From assembly GCA_017536885.1 (NCBI GenBank), contig JAFWCM010000278.1, positions 1 to 38,131 on the forward strand: a DNA stretch of 38,131 nt, given 5' to 3'. The DNA is from Solobacterium sp. GTDB taxonomy: Bacteria; Bacillota_I; Bacilli_A; Erysipelotrichales; Erysipelotrichaceae. Position numbers and translations under genes: made by a program. The notes beneath the pieces were generated by a model. That model saw only the letters and a program-made list of their open reading frames with translations, had not been told where the DNA came from and did not search any database. Shown here in pieces: positions 1 to 8,211 of the stretch; position 1 is the first letter of the stretch; every line of letters starts with the position of its first letter.

Positions 1-155
1 GGGACTTCCGAAGAAGCCTGCACGGCAGCCTCCGCCTGCCTTCCGCAGGAAAACAGAGGACAGAGAAGACATACCGCCGTCAGGTTCACAATGAATTTCA
101 GAATTGCTTTCATCCTTTTTCCGATGCAGAGACTGCATATTTTCCTTTTCCTCAT
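1..155 (-). CDS. N-terminus of a lipoprotein, cut by the window edge
   Basis: An open frame starts at an ATG at 155 and runs off the left edge, giving 51 visible residues. They have a lysine/arginine-rich start, a hydrophobic stretch and a lipobox (Leu-Phe-Ser-Cys), followed by an Ala/Gln/Ser-rich linker. This is a type II signal peptide, so the mature protein should be a lipid-anchored surface protein. A GGAG lies nine bases before the ATG; an internal ATG at 113 is possible but has a purine run too close to it. It lies 64 bases after the ATC-hydrolase-family gene and probably belongs to the same transcript as that gene and the BMP lipoprotein. A transporter binding protein is the natural guess, but the visible part carries no family signature. 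Confidence 0.6.
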   Translation of the reverse strand, partial: MRKRKICSLCIGKRMKAILKFIVNLTAVCLLCPLFSCGRQAEAAVQASSEV

Positions 156-219
156 GATATCCGCTCCGCCTTCCTTCCGCAAGCCGTTCGACGGCAGGGA
201 AATTCATCAGAGACAAAGG

Positions 220-894
220 TCATATCCCTTCGCTTTCCCTGTTCAGGAAGGAAAAATCTTCCTCCCCGGTAATCTTCCGGTATTCCTGTTCTGCGGCGCT
301 GAGGATGAGCTCAGCCTGATCTGAGATCCTCTTTCTGAGAATCTCTTCGGCAGTACAGTATAACTCTCTGCAGTGAAACGAAAACGGCAGGATCATCGAT
401 GCCGTTTCTTTCGCATCTGGTCCGGGGTTCTTTGCCTCATCCGTTTCCGTAAACACAAACCGGCAGTTCTCATCCCCTCTTCCTTTGGATTCCGGAATCG
501 CAAGCATCACCTGCTCCGAGAATCCCCGCACAATCGCCCGGTCGATCCAGCGGCAGTACCAGGTCCCGTATTCCGGAAGTCCGTACTTCTTCCACGTCTC
601 ATACCACCCGCAAACCTCCACCAGGGATTCTGCCCGGTGTTCTCCCTGGATAAGAACCGAGCGGTTTTCATCGGGCAGGCCGCGCCACTCTCCGCAGCGG
701 AAATAGGCAGGGATGCCGTTTCCAAGCCCAAGGCGTTCCGCATTGGCTCTCATCCTTTTGCCGCGCCGGTACCCGTAGGATTCCGTGATCTCTTTCAGAA
801 GGTGTTCCGCATTGTCGGCATGCTGAAAGAGCGCTTTGGCAAGCACTGCGTAAAGAACCGCATGTTCTGTAATTCCGATCTCTTTTCTCCTCAT
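220..894 (-). CDS. L-2-amino-thiazoline-4-carboxylate (ATC) hydrolase family protein
   Basis: This 224-residue soluble protein resembles the ATC_hydrolase family. An N-terminal helical part begins at a His-Ala pair near residue 11 and continues into a Gly-Tyr-Arg-Arg-Gly-Lys-Arg-Met stretch near residue 41. A central part has Cys-Gly-Trp near residue 94, then Tyr-Cys-Arg-Trp-Ile-Asp, then a Gly-Arg-Gly-Asp-Glu-Asn-Cys segment. The namesake opens 2-aminothiazoline-4-carboxylate to carbamoyl-cysteine, but most family members have no tested activity. The start codon overlaps the stop of the upstream BMP lipoprotein gene by four bases (ATGA), so the two are probably translationally coupled. The family call rests on motif memory and is fairly firm. 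The substrate is unknown. Confidence 0.7.
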   Translation of the reverse strand: MRRKEIGITEHAVLYAVLAKALFQHADNAEHLLKEITESYGYRRGKRMRANAERLGLGNGIPAYFRCGEWRGLPDENRSVLIQGEHRAESLVEVCGWYETWKKYGLPEYGTWYCRWIDRAIVRGFSEQVMLAIPESKGRGDENCRFVFTETDEAKNPGPDAKETASMILPFSFHCRELYCTAEEILRKRISDQAELILSAAEQEYRKITGEEDFSFLNRESEGI

Positions 895-1985
895 TGGGCG
901 GACTTCAGATACTCCTGATATTCATTGTGATCTTTGAAATCGTAATACGACTTGACGCTGATCCGCTTGGCGGTGATATTGGCGGCGGATTCCAGCAGGG
1001 CCTTGCGGACCTTTGCGGGAACGTGTTTCTGATAGTTCTCATTGTCCACATAGCCAACGGATTCCTCCGCCAGGCCGAGGATCTTCGTCTTCTTCCAGAT
1101 ATCTTCCTTATTATCGATCGCATAAACGGTATTGATCAGGGAGTTTCCCACTTCCTTGATCATGCTGGTGAGGATCACTTCCGCTTTGCGGGGCTGACCT
1201 GCATCCATGTATGCCTGGTACTGATCGCTGTCGACGCCGATTGCCCAGGAGTCTGTCTGCACGCATGCCTCAAACAGACCGTCCCCCGATCCTCCGGCTG
1301 CCTGGTAGAACACATCCGCATGGCTGTTCTTGGCCTGATCCAGGCAGATCGCTTTCATGGAAGAAGGATCACTCCAGGAACCGACGGTACCGGAAACCAC
1401 TTTGACATCTGTCCCGTTTGCGGCATTCCAGTCTTTAACGCCGTTGACAAACCCGGCGACGAAGTCCCCGATCACCGGAACATCCTTTCCGACATCGATC
1501 GCAACCGTTCCGGTTTCCGTGATTGCGGCAGAGAGCACACCGATGAGATAGGAACCCTCATTCTGGGCGTAGAACACCGCCGCCTGATTATCGAGAAGCT
1601 CTTCGGGTTCCCGCTTGACATCAATCAGTACGAATCTCACTTCGGGATGCTCTCTGGCGATCTCATCCAGGGTTTCGAGAAAGTTGGAATTGCCGAGGAT
1701 CAGATTGCAGTTCTGATCGATCGCTGTCATGATATTTGCCCGGAATCCGGAAGGATCCTCACCGATTTCATAGGTGGTCACATCATATCCCTCTTCCCTG
1801 AGCCGGTTCATCCCGGCTTCCCCGCTGTCACAGTAGGATTTATCTCCGAGATGGGTGACAAGATAGGCGATCTTCATATTGTCCTTATGAAGCTCCGGTT
1901 GTTCGGTGTTCTTTTTGGGTGCTGAGCAGGCTGCCGCAAAGCATGCAAGCAGGCCACAGAGCACACAGCGGATGATTGTCTTCAT
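891..1985 (-). CDS. BMP/PnrA-family substrate-binding lipoprotein
   Basis: This 364-residue protein has a signal peptide with lipobox Ala-Ala-Ala-Cys at C20. Family marks are a GDKSYCDSGEAG segment near residue 47 (usually GDKSFND), a YQAAGGSGDG segment near 227, and IGVDSDQY near 248. BMP/PnrA proteins bind nucleosides or related small ligands on the outer face of the membrane and feed an ABC importer; some act as receptors. No permease or ATPase of this family lies nearby, so this may be an orphan or sensory binding protein. A GGGAGGG ribosome binding site lies four to five bases before the ATG. The gene is separated from hydA by 138 bases containing a terminator, so it probably has its own promoter. 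It is coupled to the downstream ATC-hydrolase-family gene. Confidence 0.85.
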   Translation of the reverse strand: MKTIIRCVLCGLLACFAAACSAPKKNTEQPELHKDNMKIAYLVTHLGDKSYCDSGEAGMNRLREEGYDVTTYEIGEDPSGFRANIMTAIDQNCNLILGNSNFLETLDEIAREHPEVRFVLIDVKREPEELLDNQAAVFYAQNEGSYLIGVLSAAITETGTVAIDVGKDVPVIGDFVAGFVNGVKDWNAANGTDVKVVSGTVGSWSDPSSMKAICLDQAKNSHADVFYQAAGGSGDGLFEACVQTDSWAIGVDSDQYQAYMDAGQPRKAEVILTSMIKEVGNSLINTVYAIDNKEDIWKKTKILGLAEESVGYVDNENYQKHVPAKVRKALLESAANITAKRISVKSYYDFKDHNEYQEYLKSAQ

Positions 1986-2046
1986 AAAACCCTCCCGTCA
2001 TGCAGAGACAACATCAGACATGCCGTACTCTTATCTTCTATGATAA

Positions 2047-2061
2047 TCGAAAGCGCTTCCT
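2047..2061. promoter_or_regulatory. cre-like operator candidate
   Basis: The sequence TCGAAAGCGCTTCCT fits the CcpA consensus WTGNAANCGNWNNCW at every fixed position but one (C for T at the second). It sits between the hydA terminator and the BMP lipoprotein gene, upstream of that gene on the minus strand. It could place the lipoprotein/ATC-hydrolase genes under catabolite control or bind another LacI-family regulator. A single site with one mismatch is weak evidence. Confidence 0.3.
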
Positions 2062-2078
2062 TCCGGTACGAATGCATG

Positions 2079-2107
2079 AAAAAAAGAAGAACACGGTTTC
2101 CCGCATT
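2079..2107 (-). terminator. Intrinsic terminator after hydA
   Basis: On the minus strand a seven-pair stem (AATGCGG with CCGTGTT, two G-U pairs) closes a GAAA tetraloop. It is followed by CTTCTTTTTTT. It lies 17 bases past the hydA stop and should end the hydrogenase transcript before the BMP lipoprotein gene. Confidence 0.65.
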
Positions 2108-2123
2108 CCCCTTTCTCACAACA

Positions 2124-3887
2124 TCAGTCAAAGATATGGAACTTCTCTTTCGGAGAATAGCTGGTATGAAGCAGCTCTTCCGCGATTTCACTTCCGGGTT
2201 TCTCGAGGAAATCCCTGTAAAGCTGCTGGATCTGAACGTTGTCGGAGCTGACGCGCAGATCACATGCCTTATCCTCATCATACAGCGCACTCATACGGAG
2301 TTCCTTGTAGCCGTAGCCGATCTTTCCGTTCTTGACTTTGGACGGGATAATCGACTGGCCGCCGCCGTTGATGCATCCGCCCGGGCAGCCCATAACTTCG
2401 ATAAAGGTGTACTTGGATGTTCCGGCCTTTACTTCTTCGAGCAGCGGTTTTGCGGCACTCATGGAGGAAGTGATCGCAATCCAGATCTTAGTGCCGGCAA
2501 GATCGACTTCGGCTTCCTTGACTCCGGCCATGCCGCGGCATGCGGTGAAGTCAACCTGTTCGAGCTTCTTGCCTTCCAGCTGCTGTTTGACAGCACGGAG
2601 CGCAGCCTCCATGACACCTCCGGTCGCACCGAAGATGACAGCCGCACCGGTGTAGTCACCGAGCAGATCGGAATCGAATTCCTCATCCGGGAGTTCATTG
2701 AACTCAATGCCGTAGAGCTTGATGAGACGTCCGAGCTCTCTTGTGGTCAGAACCGCATCAACATCGACATAGTTTCCGGTCTTGTTCTCCGGACGCTGAA
2801 TCTCGGATTTCTTGGCAATGCACGGCATGATCGAAACGACATAGATGTCCTTCGGATCCACGTTGTGCTTCTTTGCCCAGTAGGTCTTCACAATCGCACC
2901 GAACATCATGTGCGGGCTCTTGGAAGTGGACAGATGCGGCAGAAGCTCCGGATATTCATATTCGATGTAGCGGATCCATCCCGGCGAGCAGCTGGTGAAC
3001 ATCGGCAGAGTGCCGCCGTTCTTAATGCGCTCGAGAAGCTCGTTGCCCTCTTCCATGATGGTGAGGTCGGCACCGAAGTTGGTGTCATAGACACGGTCAA
3101 ACCCGCATCTGTGCAGCGCCGCTACCATCTTGCCGGTGACTCTTGTTCCGATCGGATTTCCGAACTCTTCGCCAAGAGAAGCACGAACCGCGGGAGCGGT
3201 CTGAACGATGACGACCTTGTCCGGGTTGTTCAGCGCAGCCACTACCTCGGTGATGTTTTCCTTTTCGGTCAAAGCACCGACCGGGCAGTTGATGACGCAC
3301 TGTCCGCACTGCATGCAGTTGACATCGGCGAAGCTCTTGTTGTAAACAGGAGCGACGATGGTTTTGAAACCGCGGTTCTCGAGGCCGAGAACACCGAGTC
3401 CCTGTACCTTGCGGCAGGTTTCGACACAGCGCTCGCAGAGAACGCACTTGGAGGTATCGCGGACGATTCCGTAGCTGAAATCATCATAGGAAGCCTCGGT
3501 ATGCTCGCCTTCGAACTTGTTGTCACGGATGCCGTGATCTTCACACAGCTTCTGCAGTTCGCAGTTCTGATTGCGCTTGCAGGAGAGGCAGTTCTTGTTG
3601 TGGTTGGACATGATGAGAGAAAGCGTATTGCGGCGTCCTCTCATCGCTCTTTCACTGTTGGTGAATACTTCCATTCCTTCACTGACCGGTGTGGTGCACG
3701 CGGAGAGCAGCGTACGGCCGTTCTTCACTTCGACCAGGCACACACGGCAGTTGCCGGAACGGTTGATATCTTTGAGATAGCACAATGTCGGAATATTGAT
3801 TCCGGCGGAACGCGCAGCTTCCAGGACGGTCATTCCGGATTCTGCGGTCACATTGACATTATTAATACGAAGATGTACTGCAGTCAT
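2124..3887 (-). CDS. hydA: [FeFe] hydrogenase catalytic subunit HydA (NADH-linked trimeric type)
   Basis: This 587-residue subunit reversibly reduces protons to H2 with electrons relayed from HydB/HydC. Domains in order: a plant-type [2Fe-2S] domain (C36, C47, C50, C64), a His-Cys3 [4Fe-4S] site (H96, C100, C103, C109), a 2[4Fe-4S] ferredoxin domain (C148-C158, C191-C201), the H-cluster domain and a small-subunit-type C-terminus. H-cluster motifs are FTSCSPGW (C300), MPCIAKKSE (C356) and VMGCPGGCINGGGQ (C501, C505). The residue after C300 is Ser where many catalytic enzymes have the proton-relay Cys. The protein lacks the C-terminal extra cluster domain known from longer HydA proteins. It is last in the hydC-hydB-hydA order, 21 bases after hydB. 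Maturases HydEFG are not in the window. Confidence 0.95.
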   Translation of the reverse strand: MTAVHLRINNVNVTAESGMTVLEAARSAGINIPTLCYLKDINRSGNCRVCLVEVKNGRTLLSACTTPVSEGMEVFTNSERAMRGRRNTLSLIMSNHNKNCLSCKRNQNCELQKLCEDHGIRDNKFEGEHTEASYDDFSYGIVRDTSKCVLCERCVETCRKVQGLGVLGLENRGFKTIVAPVYNKSFADVNCMQCGQCVINCPVGALTEKENITEVVAALNNPDKVVIVQTAPAVRASLGEEFGNPIGTRVTGKMVAALHRCGFDRVYDTNFGADLTIMEEGNELLERIKNGGTLPMFTSCSPGWIRYIEYEYPELLPHLSTSKSPHMMFGAIVKTYWAKKHNVDPKDIYVVSIMPCIAKKSEIQRPENKTGNYVDVDAVLTTRELGRLIKLYGIEFNELPDEEFDSDLLGDYTGAAVIFGATGGVMEAALRAVKQQLEGKKLEQVDFTACRGMAGVKEAEVDLAGTKIWIAITSSMSAAKPLLEEVKAGTSKYTFIEVMGCPGGCINGGGQSIIPSKVKNGKIGYGYKELRMSALYDEDKACDLRVSSDNVQIQQLYRDFLEKPGSEIAEELLHTSYSPKEKFHIFD

Positions 3888-3908
3888 CTCTCATTCCCTT
3901 CCTTTCCA

Positions 3909-5795
3909 TTAACGGCGCACAACCGCACCGAAGCGGCAGGCGTTCATACAGCTTCCGCACTTGATGCACTTGCTGGCGTCAATCTTGAATACTTCCTTGC
4001 CGGCAACACCGGAGATCGCGTTCACCGGGCATCCTCTCGAGCAGAGCGAGCACTTGCGGCACTTGTCGGGATCGATCGAGTAAGTCAGAAGATCCTTACA
4101 TACACCGGCCGGACATCTCTTCTCCAGAATGTGAGCCTCGTATTCATCACGGAAATGAGACAGAGTGGAAAGAATCGGGTTCGGAGCCGTCTGGCCCAGT
4201 CCGCAGAGCGCAGTATCCTTGATGTCTTTGCAGAGCTGTTCCATCTCGTCGAGCATCTCCATGGTTCCCTCACCCTTGGTGATCTTGGTGAGCATTTCGA
4301 GAAGACGCTTGGTACCGACACGGCACGGGGTGCACTTTCCGCAGGATTCATCGGCGATGAACTCCATGTAGAACTTGGCGACGTCAACCATGCAGTTGTC
4401 CTCATCGAGGACGATCATTCCGCCCGAGCCCATCATCGAGCCGGCCGCGACCAGGTTGTCGTAGTCGATCGGGGTATCGAGTTCCTTTTCGGTCAGGCAT
4501 CCGCCGCTGGGACCGCCGGTCTGCACGGCCTTGAACGCTTTGCCGTTGGGGCATCCGCCGCCGATCTCATAGATGATTTCGCGCAGGGTGGTACCCATCG
4601 GAATTTCGACAAGACCCGTATTGCGGATCTTTCCGCCGAGGGCGAAGACCTTGGTGCCCTTGGACTTTTCGGTACCCATGGCGGAATACCATGCGGCACC
4701 CTTGTTGATGATCTGGGCAACGTTGGCCAGTGTTTCGACGTTGTTGATGCTGGTGGGCTTGCCCCAGACACCATGCACCGCCGGGAACGGAGGTTTCGGT
4801 CTCGGCATGCCGCGCTCGCCTTCGATGGAGGCGATCAGCGCTGTTTCCTCACCGCAGACAAACGCACCGGCACCGAGTCTGATTTCAATATCGAAGTCAA
4901 ATCCCGTACCGAAAATGTTTTTGCCCAGCAGTCCGAGTTCCCTTGCCTGCTTCAGCGCAATCTTAAGACGGTGAACGGCAATCGGATACTCGGCACGGAT
5001 ATAGATATATCCCTGATGCGCACCGACGGCATAGGCCATGATCGCCATTCCTTCAAGAACCGCATGAGGATCGCCTTCCAGGATGGAACGATCCATGAAT
5101 GCACCGGGATCGCCTTCGTCGGCGTTGCAGATGACATACTTCTCATCGCCGGGCTGATCCTTTTCAAACTGCCATTTCGTACCGGTCGGGAATCCCGCGC
5201 CGCCCCGTCCTCTGAGGCCGCTTGCCTTCATCTCATCGATGACTTCCTGCGGGGTCATGGAGGTCAGCGCCTTGGCAAGTCCCTGATAGCCGTCGACCGC
5301 GATATATTCGTTGATGTCTTCCGGGCCGATCTTGCCGCAGTTGCGCAGAGCGATGCGCTGCTGCTTCTCATAGAACTTGATCTTATCGATGTCAAGGATC
5401 TTCTCATGGGTTTCGGGATCCTCATCCGACATCTGCAGATCTTCGATCACGCGGCCGTTGACCACATGTTCCTCGACGATGCGCTCGGCATCCTCGGGTT
5501 TGACATGGCAGTAATACGTCTTGTCCGGGAACACGGCAACGATGGGTCCCTTCTGGCAAAGACCGAAGCATCCGGTCTTTACGAGATTGACCTCACTGGC
5601 GATGCCGCGCTTGACGAGTTCGGCTCTGAGGTTTTCGATGATCTTCTCGGAACTGCTGGCGCTGCATCCGGTACCGCCGCAGGTCAGAATGTCAAGACGC
5701 ACCGGAGAATCCACCGGCTTCTCTCTTCCTTCACGAAGAGCGACTGAGTTCAGTGCATGTTCGCGAAGCTCATTTAATTCCGCTACACTTTTCAT
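3909..5795 (-). CDS. hydB: HydB, NuoF-like NAD(H)-binding flavoprotein subunit of the hydrogenase
   Basis: This 628-residue subunit binds FMN and NAD(H) and passes electrons between NADH, ferredoxin and HydA. An N-terminal thioredoxin-like [2Fe-2S] domain has C39, C44, C76 and C80. The NuoF core follows: the FMN/NADH glycine-rich loop RGRGGAGFPTG near residue 195, GAGAFVCGEETAL near 308, and NNVETLANV near 351. A [4Fe-4S] site has C485, C488, C491 and C531. The C-terminus carries a 2[4Fe-4S] ferredoxin domain (from C579 and from C610). This layout is that of HydB in trimeric HydABC hydrogenases, several of which are electron-bifurcating. Bifurcation here is inferred from architecture only. 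It lies 24 bases after hydC and 21 before hydA. Confidence 0.95.
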   Translation of the reverse strand: MKSVAELNELREHALNSVALREGREKPVDSPVRLDILTCGGTGCSASSSEKIIENLRAELVKRGIASEVNLVKTGCFGLCQKGPIVAVFPDKTYYCHVKPEDAERIVEEHVVNGRVIEDLQMSDEDPETHEKILDIDKIKFYEKQQRIALRNCGKIGPEDINEYIAVDGYQGLAKALTSMTPQEVIDEMKASGLRGRGGAGFPTGTKWQFEKDQPGDEKYVICNADEGDPGAFMDRSILEGDPHAVLEGMAIMAYAVGAHQGYIYIRAEYPIAVHRLKIALKQARELGLLGKNIFGTGFDFDIEIRLGAGAFVCGEETALIASIEGERGMPRPKPPFPAVHGVWGKPTSINNVETLANVAQIINKGAAWYSAMGTEKSKGTKVFALGGKIRNTGLVEIPMGTTLREIIYEIGGGCPNGKAFKAVQTGGPSGGCLTEKELDTPIDYDNLVAAGSMMGSGGMIVLDEDNCMVDVAKFYMEFIADESCGKCTPCRVGTKRLLEMLTKITKGEGTMEMLDEMEQLCKDIKDTALCGLGQTAPNPILSTLSHFRDEYEAHILEKRCPAGVCKDLLTYSIDPDKCRKCSLCSRGCPVNAISGVAGKEVFKIDASKCIKCGSCMNACRFGAVVRR

Positions 5796-5819
5796 AATGT
5801 TCTCCTGAATACTCCCAAG

Positions 5820-6308
5820 TTATGCCATCTTCTCGGCTGCTCTGATCTTATTGATCTCGGCGACAATCGTCTCCTTGGTGCAGTTTCCGAATACCTTTCC
5901 GTCGATAATGCATACCGGGGCAAGACCGCAGGCACCGAGACACCTTGTCGCATCCAGTGAGAAGATGCCGTCTTCACTGGTTTTGTTGATTTCAGCTCCG
6001 GTCAGGGTGACGGTCTCATCAATCAGCGCCTGAGCACCCTTGACGTAACACGCGGTGCCGAGGCAGATGTTGATGACATGCTTTCCTTTCGGGCTGGTGG
6101 TGAACTGCGCATAAAAACAGACAACGCCATAGACGTCGGCTACGCTGGTGCCGGTTGCGGCGGCGATCTTCTCCATCGCTTCAAACGGCACATACCCTAA
6201 TGAATCCTGCACGTCGTGCAGCATCACAATCACCGGGCCGGGTTCCCCCCGATGACGATCGACAATCGAATCGATTGTCCTCAGAGAATCTAGATTCAGT
6301 CTCTCCAT
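5820..6308 (-). CDS. hydC: HydC, NuoE-like [2Fe-2S] subunit of the hydrogenase
   Basis: This 162-residue protein has the NuoE/24 kDa fold: an N-terminal helical domain, then a thioredoxin-like domain. The [2Fe-2S] ligands, counted from the chosen start, are C82, C87, C123 and C127 (CLGTAC and CLGAC motifs). It partners HydB in electron transfer at the NAD(H) end. An in-frame GTG lies one codon earlier at 6311. The ATG at 6308 is preferred because the AAGGAGG is seven bases away from it but only four from the GTG. The start overlaps the permease stop (TGATG), so the ABC permease and the hydrogenase genes are directly coupled on one transcript. Confidence 0.93.
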   Translation of the reverse strand: MERLNLDSLRTIDSIVDRHRGEPGPVIVMLHDVQDSLGYVPFEAMEKIAAATGTSVADVYGVVCFYAQFTTSPKGKHVINICLGTACYVKGAQALIDETVTLTGAEINKTSEDGIFSLDATRCLGACGLAPVCIIDGKVFGNCTKETIVAEINKIRAAEKMA

Positions 6309-7042
6309 CACTGCTCCTCCTTACTCTTCTCTGTTAATAACCAGTCAAAAATCCCATCTGACAGAACGGAGATCAGAATGATGACCAGCGTCCACGCAAG
6401 TATTCCCGTAGTATCGAGATTCAGTCTTGCAAAATTCATGGACCTGCCGATTCCGGTTCTGACCTGTCCCAGAATTTCCGCCATGATTCCGACCTTGAGT
6501 CCAAGACCCGCGGCCGTTTTGCCGGTTCTCAGTATCTCCGGTACCAGCATGGGAACTATCCTGGTTTTCAAACGCATGCCAAAAGTCTCAGGATACAGAA
6601 GATCCACATCGCGAAGGACGGGGTCCTCGTTCTCAAGACAGCTGGAAAATGCGTTGTAGAATACCGGAAACAGAATCATGAAGCTGACCGCACTGACCGC
6701 TCCTTCCGATCCCAGCCAGATGAGAGCCAGAATCATATAGCTGATATTGGGGATCGTGCGGGTGATGATCTGCACCGGCGCAAACAGATGACGGAAGGTT
6801 TCAGACCTTTCAGCCAGGATACAGGTGATCAATGCCAGACCCAGAGACAGAATAAATCCCCGGAAAACCCGGAGGACGGTGGAACCGACTGCCTCATAGA
6901 AAGACGGGCTGACAAAAAACATTGCAAATCGCTTCATCGTATCCATCGGATATGGAATCAGAATATCGTTTCCGACGGAAGCTGCGGCAATTGCCCACAG
7001 AACCAGAAGGACTGCCACACTGAATATATGTTCCTTTTTCAT
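6308..7042 (-). CDS. ABC transporter permease, SsuC/TauC-like family
   Basis: This 244-residue membrane protein has about six predicted transmembrane segments. A degenerate EAA-type loop near residues 160-185 ends in a proline-containing LVPEI segment, as in permeases of the SsuC/TauC/ThiX group. It would form the channel of an importer with the binding protein encoded upstream. The partner ATPase gene is not in this window, so it must be supplied from elsewhere or the transporter is incomplete. It is preceded by a strong CGGGAGG ribosome binding site, and its stop overlaps the hydC start. Placement between the hydrogenase-linked regulator and hydC suggests a substrate connected to hydrogen metabolism. 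The substrate itself cannot be read from the sequence. Confidence 0.85.
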   Translation of the reverse strand: MKKEHIFSVAVLLVLWAIAAASVGNDILIPYPMDTMKRFAMFFVSPSFYEAVGSTVLRVFRGFILSLGLALITCILAERSETFRHLFAPVQIITRTIPNISYMILALIWLGSEGAVSAVSFMILFPVFYNAFSSCLENEDPVLRDVDLLYPETFGMRLKTRIVPMLVPEILRTGKTAAGLGLKVGIMAEILGQVRTGIGRSMNFARLNLDTTGILAWTLVIILISVLSDGIFDWLLTEKSKEEQ

Positions 7043-7054
7043 CTGCTCCTCCCG

Positions 7055-7085
7055 ATTATAGCACTTCCGAAAGTAAGTATGACAA
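7055..7085 (-). promoter_or_regulatory. Possible internal promoter before the permease gene
   Basis: A TGCTATAAT extended -10 (hexamer 7055-7060) lies 19 bases from TTGTCA (7080-7085). It could start transcription of permease-hydCBA apart from the binding protein. The -10 ends only 12 bases before the ATG, so the start point would fall inside the ribosome binding site, which argues against simple use. A GTGAAA half-site resembling half of a Rex operator lies just upstream. Confidence 0.35.
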
Positions 7086-7158
7086 TAATTTCACGAATTA
7101 AAAAAGGAAAAACAAAGCAGTTCTGCCCTGTCTTTCCCATTGATGTGCAGTCTTTGGA

Positions 7159-8196
7159 TTACTGAAGAACGGCGCCGCTGATATCTTCGATGCCGAAGAG
7201 CGTTCCGTATTCCTTGAGCTGATCGATGTGATCCTTTGCAAAGTCCGGGTTGATGTTCATCTTCTTCCAGGTCTTTGCGGCAATCTCGGCGGAAGGAATT
7301 CCGAATTTTTCGGCTCCGCCCGCTTCGTTGATCAGCGCCGCAAGATCCGCTTCACTCAGAGATACATTGTGCTTTCCATATTCCGCAAGCGCGTTCATCA
7401 GGGCGTCAAACTTCTCTTTGCCCTCTTCATATTTGTCCTTGCGGACAAACAGTGCTGCCTGCGGGAAGCCGCCTTCTCCATAGGCTTCCTGAATGTCGGT
7501 GATGACCTTGAGATCCAGACCGCTCTCCTTCGCCTTGGCGATCGTTGCGGTGGCATTGGGCTCTGCCAGCATCGCGATGTCTGCCTCATTGGAGAGGAGT
7601 GCGGCAGCGGCTTCGGCAGTGCTGTTGTACCAGGTGATCGCATCAGAAGGAATCTTGTCGCCGTAGAGCTTATTGAAGACAAGACCCGTAACCGACTGTT
7701 CGCCGAAGGAAGCGACTTTGGACCAGGTTGCCGGATCGGCGGTGATGCCGTCTTTTCCCACCATGTAGAGATTACCCCAGGTCACGACGCCGAGCATGCG
7801 GTACTGCGTTTTGTCAGCAGAAGCAAGCTTGAGGCCGAGGTTGCTCGGGGCGATGATCACATCATACTCGGGATTGGGATTGACCAGTGCCGCCTGCAGC
7901 GCATCAGCGCCGTCGACAAATGTCACATCCCCGCCAAGGGAGGCAACCGGCATCAGTGACAGTGCCGGAGCACCGTTGGGCGCGAGGTATTTCAGCGTCA
8001 GGGCGTCTTTGAGCTCACTTTCCGCAAGTGCGGTTTCGACCGTGGATTCAAGCTGCTGTACGCCTTCCTTCACCTCTTCCGGAACCTTGATCTCCGGCGC
8101 AGCACTCGGTGCGGCCGGGGTTCCGGCACCGGTATCGGTGCCGCAGCCGGCGAGCATCAGAAGGCCCGCCAGAAGCAATGCAATACGTTTTTTCAT
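7159..8196 (-). CDS. ABC transporter substrate-binding lipoprotein, NMT1/SsuA-like
   Basis: This 345-residue protein has a lipoprotein signal (lipobox Leu-Ala-Gly-Cys, C18), an Ala/Pro/Thr-rich linker to about residue 40, then a periplasmic-binding-protein type 2 fold. The TLKYLAPNGAPALSL stretch (residues 67-81) and later blocks resemble the NMT1/SsuA group, which binds small organic ligands such as sulfonates, nitrate or pyrimidine precursors. The specific ligand cannot be told. It lies 15 bases after the TM1266-type gene, with a GGGGGAAAAG ribosome binding site, and 116 bases before the permease. Together with the permease it forms two thirds of an importer inside the hydrogenase gene cluster. 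Confidence 0.85.
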   Translation of the reverse strand: MKKRIALLLAGLLMLAGCGTDTGAGTPAAPSAAPEIKVPEEVKEGVQQLESTVETALAESELKDALTLKYLAPNGAPALSLMPVASLGGDVTFVDGADALQAALVNPNPEYDVIIAPSNLGLKLASADKTQYRMLGVVTWGNLYMVGKDGITADPATWSKVASFGEQSVTGLVFNKLYGDKIPSDAITWYNSTAEAAAALLSNEADIAMLAEPNATATIAKAKESGLDLKVITDIQEAYGEGGFPQAALFVRKDKYEEGKEKFDALMNALAEYGKHNVSLSEADLAALINEAGGAEKFGIPSAEIAAKTWKKMNINPDFAKDHIDQLKEYGTLFGIEDISGAVLQ

Positions 8197-8211
8197 TTCT
8201 TTTCCCCCATT

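Noticed and set aside
2040-5747. Plus-strand open frame of 1235 codons
   Set aside because: It lies antisense to hydA and hydB, whose motifs are unmistakable. The translation has no domain signature; long antisense frames are common in GC-rich coding DNA with biased codons.
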